DNA of 64,000 bases from Desulfocapsa sp. (GTDB taxonomy: Bacteria > Desulfobacterota > Desulfobulbia > Desulfobulbales > Desulfocapsaceae): contig JAFLJO010000077.1 of NCBI GenBank assembly GCA_022712975.1, forward strand, positions 1 to 64,000. Direction: 5' to 3'. The notes below the pieces were generated by a model. The model was not told the DNA's origin. It saw nothing but the letters and a program-made list of their open reading frames with translations, and ran no database searches. The translations under genes were made by a program, and so were the position numbers. Positions 1-8,688 of the stretch are shown here, piece by piece. Every line of letters begins with the position of its first letter. Position 1 is the stretch's first letter.

Positions 1-935
1 ATCGCAGGATTAAAGGGCTCATAGGTGGCAGGATCTGCCATGATTCCCTGGAGGTGGATACCGGTCTCACAGGAGAACAGATTGGCTCCGATAATGGGAC
101 GAGATAAAGGAACCTCCTGCCCGCTCTCCCGAGCCACCATCCTGCAAAGATCAGGAAGGCCGGACAGATTATAAAAACCTGCTTTTTTCTGCAGAGTAAG
201 AAAAGCAAGAACTTCCTCAAGACGGCTGTTCCCGGCACGTTCGCCAAGCCCGAGCAGAGTTACATCTCCCCACAAAGCCCCACTCTCCAGGGCAGCGATA
301 GTATTGGCGGTGGCCATTCCGAAATCATTGTGACAATGAACCCCCAATTCCATCTTCAGCCCGCTCATTTCATCAAGCAATTGGACGATAGTAGTGGGGC
401 TGCAGATACCCACCGTATCTGCAAGGCGCAGGCGGAAGGCTCCGGCCTCTTCTGCTGCTTGAGCCAGCTCCCGGACAAAAGTCCTATCCGCCCGACTGGC
501 ATCTTCGAGACCAAGCGCTACACGGGGTACCCCGGCGGCCAAGGCCTGTTGGATGGATTTTTTCAATTGTTGCAAAGCCCATTTCCGATCTTTCCCTAAT
601 TTTTTTTCAAGATGGAGGTCAGATGCCGGAATTGACAGAGAAAGACAACCGGGACGCAGAGAAGCCCCATGGCAGATATCCGCTTCCACACAACGGGACC
701 AAAGCGAAAAGGTCTGTTGCGGATATGTACTACGAATATATTCTACCAAATCTTCAAGATCATCATTTTCCCTGCTGGCAATCCCTATCTCGATTTCATC
801 AACACCCACTGCTACAAGACCGTCGATTATCTGTTTTTTTACCCTCAGATTAAAGTAAACACCCGGAGCCTGTTCCCCCTCCCTCAGTGTTGTGTCAACA
901 ATCCTTGCAGACTTTCTGACGTATTCTTTTGTCAT
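1..935 (-). CDS. nifV: Homocitrate synthase, NifV-like (3' end outside window)
   Basis: The reading frame starts at ATG 935-933 and stays open to the window edge, giving 311 codons, so the C-terminus is missing. HMGL-like enzymes condense acetyl-CoA with a 2-oxoacid; NifV makes homocitrate for the nitrogenase FeMo cofactor. The start VDTTLREGEQAPGV is the family signature (metal-binding Asp, catalytic Arg). GLEDASRAD, LADTVGI, HCHNDFGMATAN (metal-binding His pair) and GLGERAGN follow in the normal order. SDLHLEKKLGKDRKWAL is closer to NifV than to isopropylmalate synthase. The gene lies 31 nt downstream of the unknown gene at 967-2295 on the same strand, and amtB-glnK is divergent, which fits nitrogen metabolism. 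No nif structural genes are in view, so a related synthase (AksA- or LeuA-like) cannot be fully excluded. Confidence 0.85.
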   Translation of the reverse strand, partial: MTKEYVRKSARIVDTTLREGEQAPGVYFNLRVKKQIIDGLVAVGVDEIEIGIASRENDDLEDLVEYIRSTYPQQTFSLWSRCVEADICHGASLRPGCLSLSIPASDLHLEKKLGKDRKWALQQLKKSIQQALAAGVPRVALGLEDASRADRTFVRELAQAAEEAGAFRLRLADTVGICSPTTIVQLLDEMSGLKMELGVHCHNDFGMATANTIAALESGALWGDVTLLGLGERAGNSRLEEVLAFLTLQKKAGFYNLSGLPDLCRMVARESGQEVPLSRPIIGANLFSCETGIHLQGIMADPATYEPFNPA

Positions 936-966
936 AGTAGTCACTTACCAAAATTTGACAGTATGT

Positions 967-2295
967 TTAACACTCTTCAATCATCCTTCTAAATCTAGTC
1001 AGCTGAGTGCTGCGAATCTTTTCCATATCAAGATGGTAAATATCTGATGGAAAAAGAAATTCAGCGACCCCTGTATCAAATATACGTTTGACCTCATATT
1101 CGTCATGAGCCACATCACGCTGGCACATATAGTTGAGATAGGAACTATTGGTATGGATAATGAATTCCACCCGCATGCCACCTAACCTGGCAAAAAACTT
1201 GAGCATGGGCGTTTTTGTGGAACTTCCGGTTGCAGATCCTCCATATTCCCCACCTGTCAGCGTATCTGTAATATCCTCCAAGGTCATAAAAGAATCTGCC
1301 TTGACGGCACTTTTTGTCAAATGACGGAGAAAGAGCTTAACATCGCTAATAGAATTGAGCACAGCCATCAGACCTAACTCATCATCCACAGCAGTTGCCG
1401 GATTTTTCTCATTTTTCCTGAGCAGCTTGAGTACCTTTGCTGCCGGTGGTTTTTTCCTGATTGTCACATAGATGGGAATTTCTCGTCCATTATCATTAAA
1501 ACTGCGCCGTTTTATCAGGGTCAATTTCTCACCAGCAACTGGAGTTACTTCCAAAGCCCCTGCTTCGCTAAGCACATTCACATCCATGCAGCGAAACTCT
1601 TCAGCACTGTGTCTACTGTGAAGATAACAGATTTCCAAATCACCAATTTTAGAACTGGAACTCCAGACAAAATCGTTAAGAAAACTTAAAAACTCTGCAA
1701 ACTTATTTTCAATTTGTGTTTCCCGTTCCCTCTGATCGATTGACCCGGCTAAACTCATAAGCACCAGTTTTCGCTTTGCCTCAAAACGAGCTTTACGATG
1801 GAAGCGCTCATCAAACAGGACCAGCAGCAAAGCCACCGGATGATGCATGGCTTCTATCTCATTTGTTGTCTCGATGTGTGAACTGTACGGAGCAAGTACT
1901 TTTGCCCTCAGGGAATTCACCACATCATCAGCTGTTCTGGCATATTCATGGAGATAACGATCAATAACCTGCGCATTGCTTTGGACACCGAACATATTTC
2001 CAAGAAGTTGATTGCTGGTATTAGTAGTGGATTTTCTTAATTTTTTATCATGTAGCAATAACAGTATTTCATCAAAAGTAGAAATACTGAGGAAATCAAA
2101 AATTTGATTCCTTACAGCCCGGTACTTTGTCTTCATCATCGGATCGCCTTTTATTGCCTGCGACCACTCTTTGGCCTCTTGCGAAAAAGGGTGCGCAAAG
2201 GGAGGAGTATCACCTATGGCAAAAGGGCCATCCTGTAGCATAGCGGTAAAAATGGATTTTTTGTTTAGAATATTCATCAGCTCAGATTGTTTCAC
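967..2295 (-). CDS. Hypothetical protein next to nifV
   Basis: A 442-residue soluble protein with no signal peptide or clear membrane segment. I do not recognise the family. A basic central region (KKPPAAKVLKLLRKNEK) is followed by DDELGLMAVLNSISDV, a conserved-looking segment near residue 320, and then RVEFIIHT near residue 387. The order charged/acidic motif, then strand with E and hydrophobics, faintly recalls RelA/SpoT-type nucleotidyltransferase folds, but the catalytic signature is not convincing. It is transcribed toward nifV with a 31 nt gap, so it is probably co-transcribed with it, and is divergent from amtB. A nitrogen-related role is suggested by context only. Confidence 0.7.
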   Translation of the reverse strand: MKQSELMNILNKKSIFTAMLQDGPFAIGDTPPFAHPFSQEAKEWSQAIKGDPMMKTKYRAVRNQIFDFLSISTFDEILLLLHDKKLRKSTTNTSNQLLGNMFGVQSNAQVIDRYLHEYARTADDVVNSLRAKVLAPYSSHIETTNEIEAMHHPVALLLVLFDERFHRKARFEAKRKLVLMSLAGSIDQRERETQIENKFAEFLSFLNDFVWSSSSKIGDLEICYLHSRHSAEEFRCMDVNVLSEAGALEVTPVAGEKLTLIKRRSFNDNGREIPIYVTIRKKPPAAKVLKLLRKNEKNPATAVDDELGLMAVLNSISDVKLFLRHLTKSAVKADSFMTLEDITDTLTGGEYGGSATGSSTKTPMLKFFARLGGMRVEFIIHTNSSYLNYMCQRDVAHDEYEVKRIFDTGVAEFLFPSDIYHLDMEKIRSTQLTRFRRMIEEC

Positions 2296-2706
2296 TATTA
2301 CAAGATGTTTTCTTTTAACGATAGATTTTTCTCAAGCATTCCTGGCAGGTGATAAAAAACAGGGCTACCGTGAAAGGATTACACAAAGGTTCAATACAAG
2401 TTGTCAACAAAGCATATCGTAGCATTACATTACACAGTCCATGCCAGCTAACCTGTTGCCCCAGAGGTTTTTAGAAAAGCATCAACATTCCATATAGTTT
2501 TCATCAAGTTATACAAAAAAAATTCAATCTTCATAAAATCAAACAACACTATAACACTCTCGAGCGCCACAAAAGTTACATTTCCGTAACATGTTCCAGC
2601 AACAAACCTACACTATTGTAACATTTTGAAAGCTTTTCTTACACAACGGCATCATACCTTTTCGTAACAAACCGATCTAACGACTTAAATTAGAGATACT
2701 CTTATA
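2296..2706. other. Divergent intergenic region upstream of amtB
   Basis: No gene is supported here. The stretch separates the minus-strand unknown gene/nifV pair from amtB-glnK. It is AT-rich and carries the recurring GTAAC motifs listed separately at 2575-2668, placed about 40-130 bp upstream of the sigma-54 promoter, where enhancer-binding proteins normally bind. Confidence 0.6.
2575..2668 (+). promoter_or_regulatory. Putative enhancer: GTAAC-type repeats upstream of amtB
   Basis: GTTAC-N6-GTAAC at 2575-2590 is a perfect inverted repeat. GTAAC recurs at 2618-2622 and 2664-2668, each followed by A and flanked by T-rich sequence. The sites lie 43-130 bp upstream of the -24 element, the usual distance for an enhancer-binding protein acting on sigma-54. 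They do not match the classic NtrC (TGCACC-N5-GGTGCA) or NifA (TGT-N10-ACA) sites, so the regulator is not identified. Confidence 0.4.
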
Positions 2707-2722
2707 TGGCACAAACATTGCT
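2707..2722 (+). promoter_or_regulatory. Sigma-54 (RpoN) promoter of amtB-glnK
   Basis: TGGCAC (2707-2712), a 5-nt spacer AAACA, then TTGCT (2718-2722) exactly matches the -24/-12 consensus TGGCAC-N5-TTGCW. Transcription should start near 2733, leaving a leader of about 55 nt before the amtB GTG start. RpoN control is the rule for ammonium transporter/PII operons, which supports nitrogen-limited expression. Confidence 0.85.
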
Positions 2723-2788
2723 GTACATGCAGCACACGCAAGAACCCGTGCAACCTAGCACAAACATATGAAACAGGAGGAAGTAACA

Positions 2789-4144
2789 GTGAAAAACAAT
2801 GTAACAATGAATCAAAAGACGTTCTGGGGAGGAGTAGCCTTTCTCTCCGGGATCGCCCTGGCAGGGCCGGCAATTGCTGAAGAAGTCGCTACAATATCCA
2901 GTGTCGCCGACAATCTGGTCCAACTGGCTTATTCTGTGGATACTTTCTATTTTCTCATGTCCGGGGCTTTGGTCATGTGGATGGCAGCAGGTTTTACCAT
3001 GCTGGAGGCCGGCCTGATCAGGGGTAAAAACACGGTGGAGATCCTCACAAAGAATGTGGCGCTCTACTCCATCGCCTGCCTCATGTACCTTATTGTTGGT
3101 TACAACATCATGTACGGTGATGCCATCAATAGCTTCATCCCGGGAATCAGTTTATTCCTTGGCGCAGAAAATAGCGTTGACGAAGTTTTGAAAAGTGGAG
3201 GTGAAATCTACTACTCAAACATGTCGGATTTCTTTTTTCAAGTTGTCTTTGTTGCAACCGCCATGTCCATTGTTTCCGGTGCCGTGGCAGAACGGATGAA
3301 ACTCTGGGCATTCCTTGCATTTGCCGTTGTTCTGACCGGATTTATTTACCCTGTCAGCGGGTACTGGAAATGGGGCGGAGGTTTTCTTGATGAGCTTGGC
3401 TTTCTTGATTTTGCAGGTTCTGGCCTTGTTCACCTTTGTGGCGCTTCAGCAGCACTGGCCGGTGTACTGGTTCTTGGTGCCCGTAGTGGAAAATATGTTG
3501 GAGGAAAGATCAGAGCCATTCCCGGTTGTAACCTCCCTCTGGCAACATTGGGTACCTTTATTCTCTGGATGGGCTGGTTTGGTTTCAACGGTGGATCCCA
3601 GTTAATAATCAGTAACATCAGCGAAGCAAATGCAGTGGCAATGATCTTTGTCAATACAAATACCGCCGCTGCCAGTGGACTGATTGCAGCCCTGTTGCTC
3701 TCCAAAATCTGGTTTGGCAAGGCCGATCTAACCATGGCTCTGAATGGTGCGCTGGCAGGTCTTGTTTCCATAACCGCAGAACCCTTAACGCCCACACCAG
3801 GCATTGCTTTAATGATCGGCGCTACCGGCGGACTGCTGGTTGTGGCCTCTATTATCTTAATTGACAAAGCCAAAATCGATGACCCGGTTGGTGCTATTTC
3901 TGTGCATGGCGTCATTGGTATCTGGGGACTTCTCGCTGTCTGCTTCACCAATCCCGACAGCTCACTGATAGCACAACTCACAGGTATTGCTGTCATTTTC
4001 GGATGGACTTTTGGTGCCTCTCTTGTTGTTTGGTTAATTCTCAAGGCAGCCATGGGTATTCGGGTCAGTGAAGAAGAAGAGTTGGAAGGTGTAGATATTT
4101 CCGAGTGCGGTTTAGATGCCTACCCAGAATTCACCAGAGACTAA
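2789..4144 (+). CDS. amtB: Ammonium transporter AmtB
   Basis: Conducts ammonium/ammonia across the inner membrane. About 451 residues from GTG 2789, chosen because AGGAGG at 2775-2780 sits 8 nt upstream; an in-frame ATG at 2768 lies before this ribosome-binding site. A signal-like N-terminus ends in GPAIAEE, as in other Amt proteins. Eleven or so membrane segments follow. The family core FVEAGLIR-like stretch appears here as MLEAGLIRGKN, with a WMGWFGFNGGS segment and conserved pore histidines in VHLCGASAAL and ISVHGVIGIWGLL. The gene is followed 37 nt later by glnK, the usual partner that plugs the channel. Expression is predicted from the sigma-54 promoter at 2707. Confidence 0.95.
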   Translation: MKNNVTMNQKTFWGGVAFLSGIALAGPAIAEEVATISSVADNLVQLAYSVDTFYFLMSGALVMWMAAGFTMLEAGLIRGKNTVEILTKNVALYSIACLMYLIVGYNIMYGDAINSFIPGISLFLGAENSVDEVLKSGGEIYYSNMSDFFFQVVFVATAMSIVSGAVAERMKLWAFLAFAVVLTGFIYPVSGYWKWGGGFLDELGFLDFAGSGLVHLCGASAALAGVLVLGARSGKYVGGKIRAIPGCNLPLATLGTFILWMGWFGFNGGSQLIISNISEANAVAMIFVNTNTAAASGLIAALLLSKIWFGKADLTMALNGALAGLVSITAEPLTPTPGIALMIGATGGLLVVASIILIDKAKIDDPVGAISVHGVIGIWGLLAVCFTNPDSSLIAQLTGIAVIFGWTFGASLVVWLILKAAMGIRVSEEEELEGVDISECGLDAYPEFTRD

Positions 4145-4519
<375 letters not shown>

Positions 4520-4543
4520 TCAATAACCACCAACTATCGATAC

Positions 4544-4575
4544 AAGGTGAGACTACTTACAAGTAGTCTCACCTT
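4544..4575 (+). terminator. Hairpin terminator after glnK
   Basis: A perfect 15-bp stem (AAGGTGAGACTACTT pairing with AAGTAGTCTCACCTT) with a 2-nt AC spacer at its centre lies 24 nt behind the glnK stop. There is no long T run after it, so it may act as a bidirectional or processing hairpin rather than a classical intrinsic terminator. Confidence 0.6.
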
Positions 4576-4794
4576 AGTATTCGTATCAAACTGGATTATA
4601 TCAAAACGTGCAATTCCGACAGACGCCTTCAAGAACATCGCCCCCACACCCTCCAATATTCCAACAATAGCAACTTCCAAAGACATAAGAGAAAAGCATA
4701 GCAGGAACTGTTTCTTTTAGATATAGTTCCGACAATTCAAACAAGTGCTCCATCCGATCAAAATACCCACATACAAGACAGACTACAAACCACC

Positions 4795-5061
4795 ATGGAT
4801 GAATTAATAAAAAACCTCAAAGTACAACTCATTGAGATCCTCAACCTCAGCGATGTCACTCTTGAAGACTTTGATGAAAATGCACAGCTTGTTGGTGGAG
4901 ATCTTGGTATTGATTCCATTGATGTACTGGAAATCGTAGTCATGGTTGAAAAAGAATACGGTGTAGTCATCAACAATAAAGAAATTGCTGAAAAAGTGTT
5001 TACCTCACTCGCATCTCTTGCCGAGTTTATAGTTCAATCATCACCCACTTCGTCTTCTTGA
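4795..5061 (+). CDS. Acyl carrier protein
   Basis: An 88-residue carrier protein. The phosphopantetheine attachment site is the serine in GDLGIDSIDVLEIVV (about residue 42). The LGIDSIDVLE form and the KEIAEKVFTSLASLAEFI tail recall carrier proteins of aryl-polyene-type clusters more than housekeeping AcpP (normally DSLD). No strong ribosome-binding site is visible before ATG 4795. The stop overlaps the TTG start of the ketosynthase at 5058 (TTGA), indicating translational coupling. It presumably carries the chain extended by that enzyme. Confidence 0.88.
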   Translation: MDELIKNLKVQLIEILNLSDVTLEDFDENAQLVGGDLGIDSIDVLEIVVMVEKEYGVVINNKEIAEKVFTSLASLAEFIVQSSPTSSS

Positions 5062-7190
5062 TCGATCAAATAAAAACAATCTACATTGCAGGTATCGGAA
5101 TCATCAGTCCGCTGGGCTATGGTGCTGATGCCACTGAGCGGACACTTCGAGAAAACAGGTCTGCCATTGCTCCACTCGATCCAAAAACATTCTCCACTCA
5201 ACAATCGCCTCCGCTTCCGGTGGGGCAAATAACAGATCTACCCTACTCTCCCCTTCCAAGAACTCACCGTTTAACACTTGCTGCTGCCAAAGAAGCGATG
5301 AACGGATACTCCTGTGTACCGGATGCTGTTATCATTGGCACAACCACGGGCGGAATCCTCACCACGGAAGAATTACTTATCAAGAAGGAAAAGGATGCTA
5401 GAAAATACCGTCACCACGGACTAACAACTGTCGCTGAAGAACTTGCAGATGCTGTGAACTGCACAGGCCCGGCTCTCACCGTTTCCACAGCCTGTTCGTC
5501 TGGAAGTGTTGCAATCAGCATGGCTCTTAAAATGCTGCGGACGGGTGTGGCAGAATGGGTACTGGCAGGAGGAGCAGACTCACTTTGCAGGCTGACCTAT
5601 TTCGGATTTCATTCTCTCCAGCTTGTTGATCCAAGAGGCAGCAGGCCACTGGATACAGACAGAGCTGGAATATCCGTTGCAGAAGCTGCAGGATTACTTT
5701 TACTAAGCACTATCAAACCAGAAAATCCTTTAGGGCAGATCCTTGGTTGTGGACTAAGCTGCGACGCCTACCATCCAGCCTCGCCCCATCCTGAAGGAAA
5801 AGGTGCTTTTCAGGCTATGCGAGCTGCCATCAACGATGCAGGGAGTAACACACGAGCAATTCATTACATCAATCTCCACGGAACCGGCACCCCAGGCAAT
5901 GACCTTGCGGAAGCAAAAGCAATACGATCACTTTTTGCAAATCCTCCGCCACTCTCCTCTTCCAAAGGAGCCACGGGACACAGCTTGGCAGCATCCGGTG
6001 CAATTGAAGCAGTAATCTCCACTATCTGTATGCAAAAAGGGTTTCTCCCTGCCAATACCGGCTGCACAGAACCTGATCCTGAACTAAATCTTAAGCCAAT
6101 TTTACAACCGGAAGACCAACCGGTGGCAGCAGCACTCTCCAACTCTTTTGGCTTTGGCGGTAACAACGCCTGTCTTCTTATTGGCAAAGCTAATACTCCT
6201 CCTTCCCCGAACCCGGTAACACAACGCGGGCCCTTTACTATTCTCGGAAAAGCGTGCATCACCGGAGCCGGACACACCAAGGAGAGCATGGAGAGATTCT
6301 CAAAACTTGAGTCAATTGCCGGCACTCTTGGACTGGAGTCTATTTCGGAACAACTCCCTGTACGAAAAATACGTCGCCTGAAGCGCTTTTCAAGAATTGC
6401 CCTGGCACTGGCCGAAGCTGCCAAAGAGGATTCAGGTCGTAAACAGTCACCCGATTCTGTTTTCCTGGGTAGTGGTTGGGGAGCACTTTCAGACACATAT
6501 GACTTTCTGAACAAACTACAAAACAGCAATGAAAAATTCCCAAGCCCCATTGATTTTGTAGGCTCCGTACACAACAGTGCCGCAGGGCACATTGCCATCC
6601 TCCATGGCGCAACGGGTGCTAATATAACCTGCAGCGGTGGGGATCACTCTTTTGAACAGGCGCTTATGGCGGCAGATAATTTCCTGACAGACCCTGCAGA
6701 TTCCGCCTTTGTACTTGCCGCCGATGAAGCCCACGAACACTTTTCACCACTTTTCGATCCATCCATTGAAGCAAACACTCCCCTTGCCGATGGTGGCGCT
6801 GGTTTCTATCTCACAAGAAAAGTCATTCCCGGAAAACCTGTAGTGGAACTCATGTTTTACCAAAAAATGGTAGATGACACTTTAGACAAGCTGATTAAGA
6901 CATTAGGAAAAGATTCACTACAGAAAGAATGTCACATGATATTTACCGGAATCCCTGCTGGCGATGCCAACAGCGGAGAAGTACAGCTAGATGATTTTAT
7001 GAAACAAACTGAACTTGATATCCCGGTCATCCACTACCGGAAATTTACAGGCGAATTTGCGGCAGCTTCTTCGGTTGCAGCAGTCATGGCTACATTCTTA
7101 TTAGAGGAAGATATTGTGGAAGCTGGTAAAAACATTCTGGTACTCGGTTTTGGCAAGAACCTGACGGCCATGAAATTCAGCAAACAATAA
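5058..7190 (+). CDS. Fused beta-ketoacyl synthase and chain-length-factor-like protein
   Basis: A 710-residue protein with two thiolase-fold halves. The N-terminal half (about 1-385) is a complete KAS-II-type ketosynthase: nucleophile Cys146 in STACSSGS, His274 in LHGTGTPG and His308 in GATGHSLAASG, with the end motif NSFGFGGNNA. The C-terminal half (about 395-710) contains SPIDFVGSVHNSAAGHIAI and SGGDHSFEQAL and lacks a TACSSG nucleophile. This is the pattern of the ketoacyl-synt_2 / chain-length-factor family of aryl-polyene clusters, normally encoded as a separate protein. The start is TTG at 5058, overlapping the carrier protein stop. No reductase, dehydratase or thioesterase gene follows, so the product is unknown. 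Confidence 0.85.
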   Translation: MIDQIKTIYIAGIGIISPLGYGADATERTLRENRSAIAPLDPKTFSTQQSPPLPVGQITDLPYSPLPRTHRLTLAAAKEAMNGYSCVPDAVIIGTTTGGILTTEELLIKKEKDARKYRHHGLTTVAEELADAVNCTGPALTVSTACSSGSVAISMALKMLRTGVAEWVLAGGADSLCRLTYFGFHSLQLVDPRGSRPLDTDRAGISVAEAAGLLLLSTIKPENPLGQILGCGLSCDAYHPASPHPEGKGAFQAMRAAINDAGSNTRAIHYINLHGTGTPGNDLAEAKAIRSLFANPPPLSSSKGATGHSLAASGAIEAVISTICMQKGFLPANTGCTEPDPELNLKPILQPEDQPVAAALSNSFGFGGNNACLLIGKANTPPSPNPVTQRGPFTILGKACITGAGHTKESMERFSKLESIAGTLGLESISEQLPVRKIRRLKRFSRIALALAEAAKEDSGRKQSPDSVFLGSGWGALSDTYDFLNKLQNSNEKFPSPIDFVGSVHNSAAGHIAILHGATGANITCSGGDHSFEQALMAADNFLTDPADSAFVLAADEAHEHFSPLFDPSIEANTPLADGGAGFYLTRKVIPGKPVVELMFYQKMVDDTLDKLIKTLGKDSLQKECHMIFTGIPAGDANSGEVQLDDFMKQTELDIPVIHYRKFTGEFAAASSVAAVMATFLLEEDIVEAGKNILVLGFGKNLTAMKFSKQ

Positions 7191-8023
7191 ACCCAGTTAT
7201 ATTAATCTCGAAAATCAGCTTGATGAACCAAACTGTTCTCATGTATTTGTCCAACCAGATATTGGATTGTTATATGCCTCCTGCAAAAGCAAACAGTGGA
7301 AATATTTCTATGGAATAGTGTGTAATACTAAAAACAGTGTTATCCTGTTTCTGGATATCACCCGCTTATGAATGGTATCCGGTTAAAAACGACATAGTAT
7401 AATCGAGAAATCGTTGTCAAGTCGGTTTCCACATGATTGATATCGGGAAACCGGATAATAACTTGTTAGTCCGCAAATTTGCACATCAGAGAATGTGCAA
7501 AGGGATAGCGATTTTTAAAAGAGATCCGTGGCTTCGGCTTGGAAAGAGGGCAGAATATTGGAAATTGGCTTCGACTGTGGAAAAGCCATCAGCTTCAATT
7601 CGGATTGTTGCCATTGAGAAGTAAAAGGACAACGACCTCTGCCCAGATTGAAGCAAAGCTGCTATGATTGCCTTCGAAAAAGAGAAATGACAACGGCTTC
7701 GATCTAAACAGGTGGCAGCGTGTCGGACATCGGCTTCGATAGAAAAAGGATATCGCCTTCTAACTCGGATATAGATTATGCGACGGTCACCCGCTTCAAG
7801 ATAGTCAGTTTTGTTTTTGGTGGTGTCTGGCAGGAAAGAGCTACCACCAGCGGAGAAACAAGGCTGGCAGTTGAAAAGATAACAGAGCCATTCGATCCAC
7901 TTATTACTAACAATCGCTTGCACTGGATGAACCAGTGAAGCGGGGCGTTCTGCAATTATAACAATACAAAAATGTTGTTTTGTAAGTGTCGAGTTGTTAT
8001 AGTGAAAAAAAGTGAGGTGTATT
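7191..8023. other. Gene-poor region before the first toxin-antitoxin pair
   Basis: No supported gene. It holds several inverted repeats: TATCCGGTT (near 7376) with AACCGGATA (near 7449), and CGGTTTCC with GGAAACCG nested beside the latter. From about 7530 to 7800 the sequence GCTTC (often CGGCTTCGA) recurs at irregular spacing at least seven times. GTTCTGCAATT at 7947-7957 is the exact reverse complement of 8540-8550, so the pair brackets the toxin-antitoxin module. It looks like a decayed or mobile-element-derived stretch. Confidence 0.4.
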
Positions 8024-8254
8024 ATGGTGTTAGCTGAAAAAATATTTGAACAGGCTCTTGATCTTCCAATTGATGATCGTTTGTCTTTAATTGACAGATT
8101 AATCAAGAGCACAAATTTACCAACCCAGGAAGACATTGATCAGGCATGGTCAAAGGAAATTGAATTTCGTTGTCAGGAACTTGAAAATGGGAATGCCAAA
8201 CTTATTTCTGGTGAAAAAGTTTTTGAAAAAATCAAAAAAAGATTTTCAACATGA
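8024..8254 (+). CDS. Antitoxin, addiction-module (CHP02574-like) family
   Basis: A 76-residue acidic protein. ATG 8024 is preferred because AGTGAGGTG lies just upstream; an earlier in-frame GTG at 8012 overlaps that site. The pattern AEKIFEQALDLPIDDRLSLIDRLIKS followed by an ID-AW-EI segment (IDQAWSKEIEFRCQEL) and a final GEKVFEKIKK is typical of the short 'putative addiction module component' family that precedes ParE/RelE toxins. It overlaps the toxin start by 4 nt (ATGA), as expected for a coupled pair. It should neutralise the toxin and probably autoregulate the operon. Confidence 0.85.
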   Translation: MVLAEKIFEQALDLPIDDRLSLIDRLIKSTNLPTQEDIDQAWSKEIEFRCQELENGNAKLISGEKVFEKIKKRFST

Positions 8255-8538
8255 ATTATAGTTTTCATGAGGCAGCTGAAAAAGAATTATTTTCGGTTAT
8301 TGAGTATTATGAAGAACGTCAACCAGGACTTGGATTAAGATTTTCTGAAGAAGTTAAAGCTACAATTGAACGTATGTGTGCTCATCCTCATGCATGGGCA
8401 AGCATAGACTCGAAAACAAAACGCTGCTTAACAAGTAAATTTCCATACGGTATCCTTTACCGAATAATTAAAAACAATATTCAAATTATAGCAATAATGC
8501 ATTTACATAGAAAACCTAATTATTGGAAAGGTAGATAG
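8251..8538 (+). CDS. Toxin, RelE/ParE superfamily
   Basis: A 95-residue basic protein with the RelE/ParE fold pattern: an N-terminal helix segment EAAEKELFSVIEYYEERQPGLGLRF, then a C-terminal strand run PYGILYRIIKNNIQIIAIMHLHRKPNYWKGR. The closing H-R-P-YW-R form is common in ParE-like proteins of this subgroup, so DNA gyrase inhibition or mRNA cleavage are both possible. It starts within the antitoxin stop (ATGA). The pair is flanked by an 11-bp inverted repeat (7947-7957 and 8540-8550). Confidence 0.88.
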   Translation: MNYSFHEAAEKELFSVIEYYEERQPGLGLRFSEEVKATIERMCAHPHAWASIDSKTKRCLTSKFPYGILYRIIKNNIQIIAIMHLHRKPNYWKGR

Positions 8539-8659
8539 CAATTGCAGAACCAAACGTTCAACGTGGACGGGCTTTACTTTGGGGATAAGAATGGGGTCTA
8601 AGAATGTGGGTCGGACCAAGCTAACTGGCTGAATTAACAAAAGATGAGAACTGAAAATA

Positions 8660-8688
8660 GGCTGTTTTTGTCCTTAAACAGCCCTTTT
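8660..8688 (+). terminator. Intrinsic terminator-like hairpin after the toxin gene
   Basis: GGCTGTTT pairs with AAACAGCC across an 8-nt loop, followed by CTTTT. It lies about 120 nt behind the toxin stop and could end the antitoxin-toxin transcript. Confidence 0.55.

Noticed and set aside
3430..4053. Long minus-strand open frame inside amtB, and similar frames inside purE, porA, rhlE and others
   Set aside because: They are opposite-strand shadows of well-recognised proteins with low-complexity or unnatural composition.
7433..7624. 63-residue open frame in the gap before the first antitoxin
   Set aside because: No ribosome-binding site, no recognisable protein pattern, and it overlaps the repeat-rich stretch.
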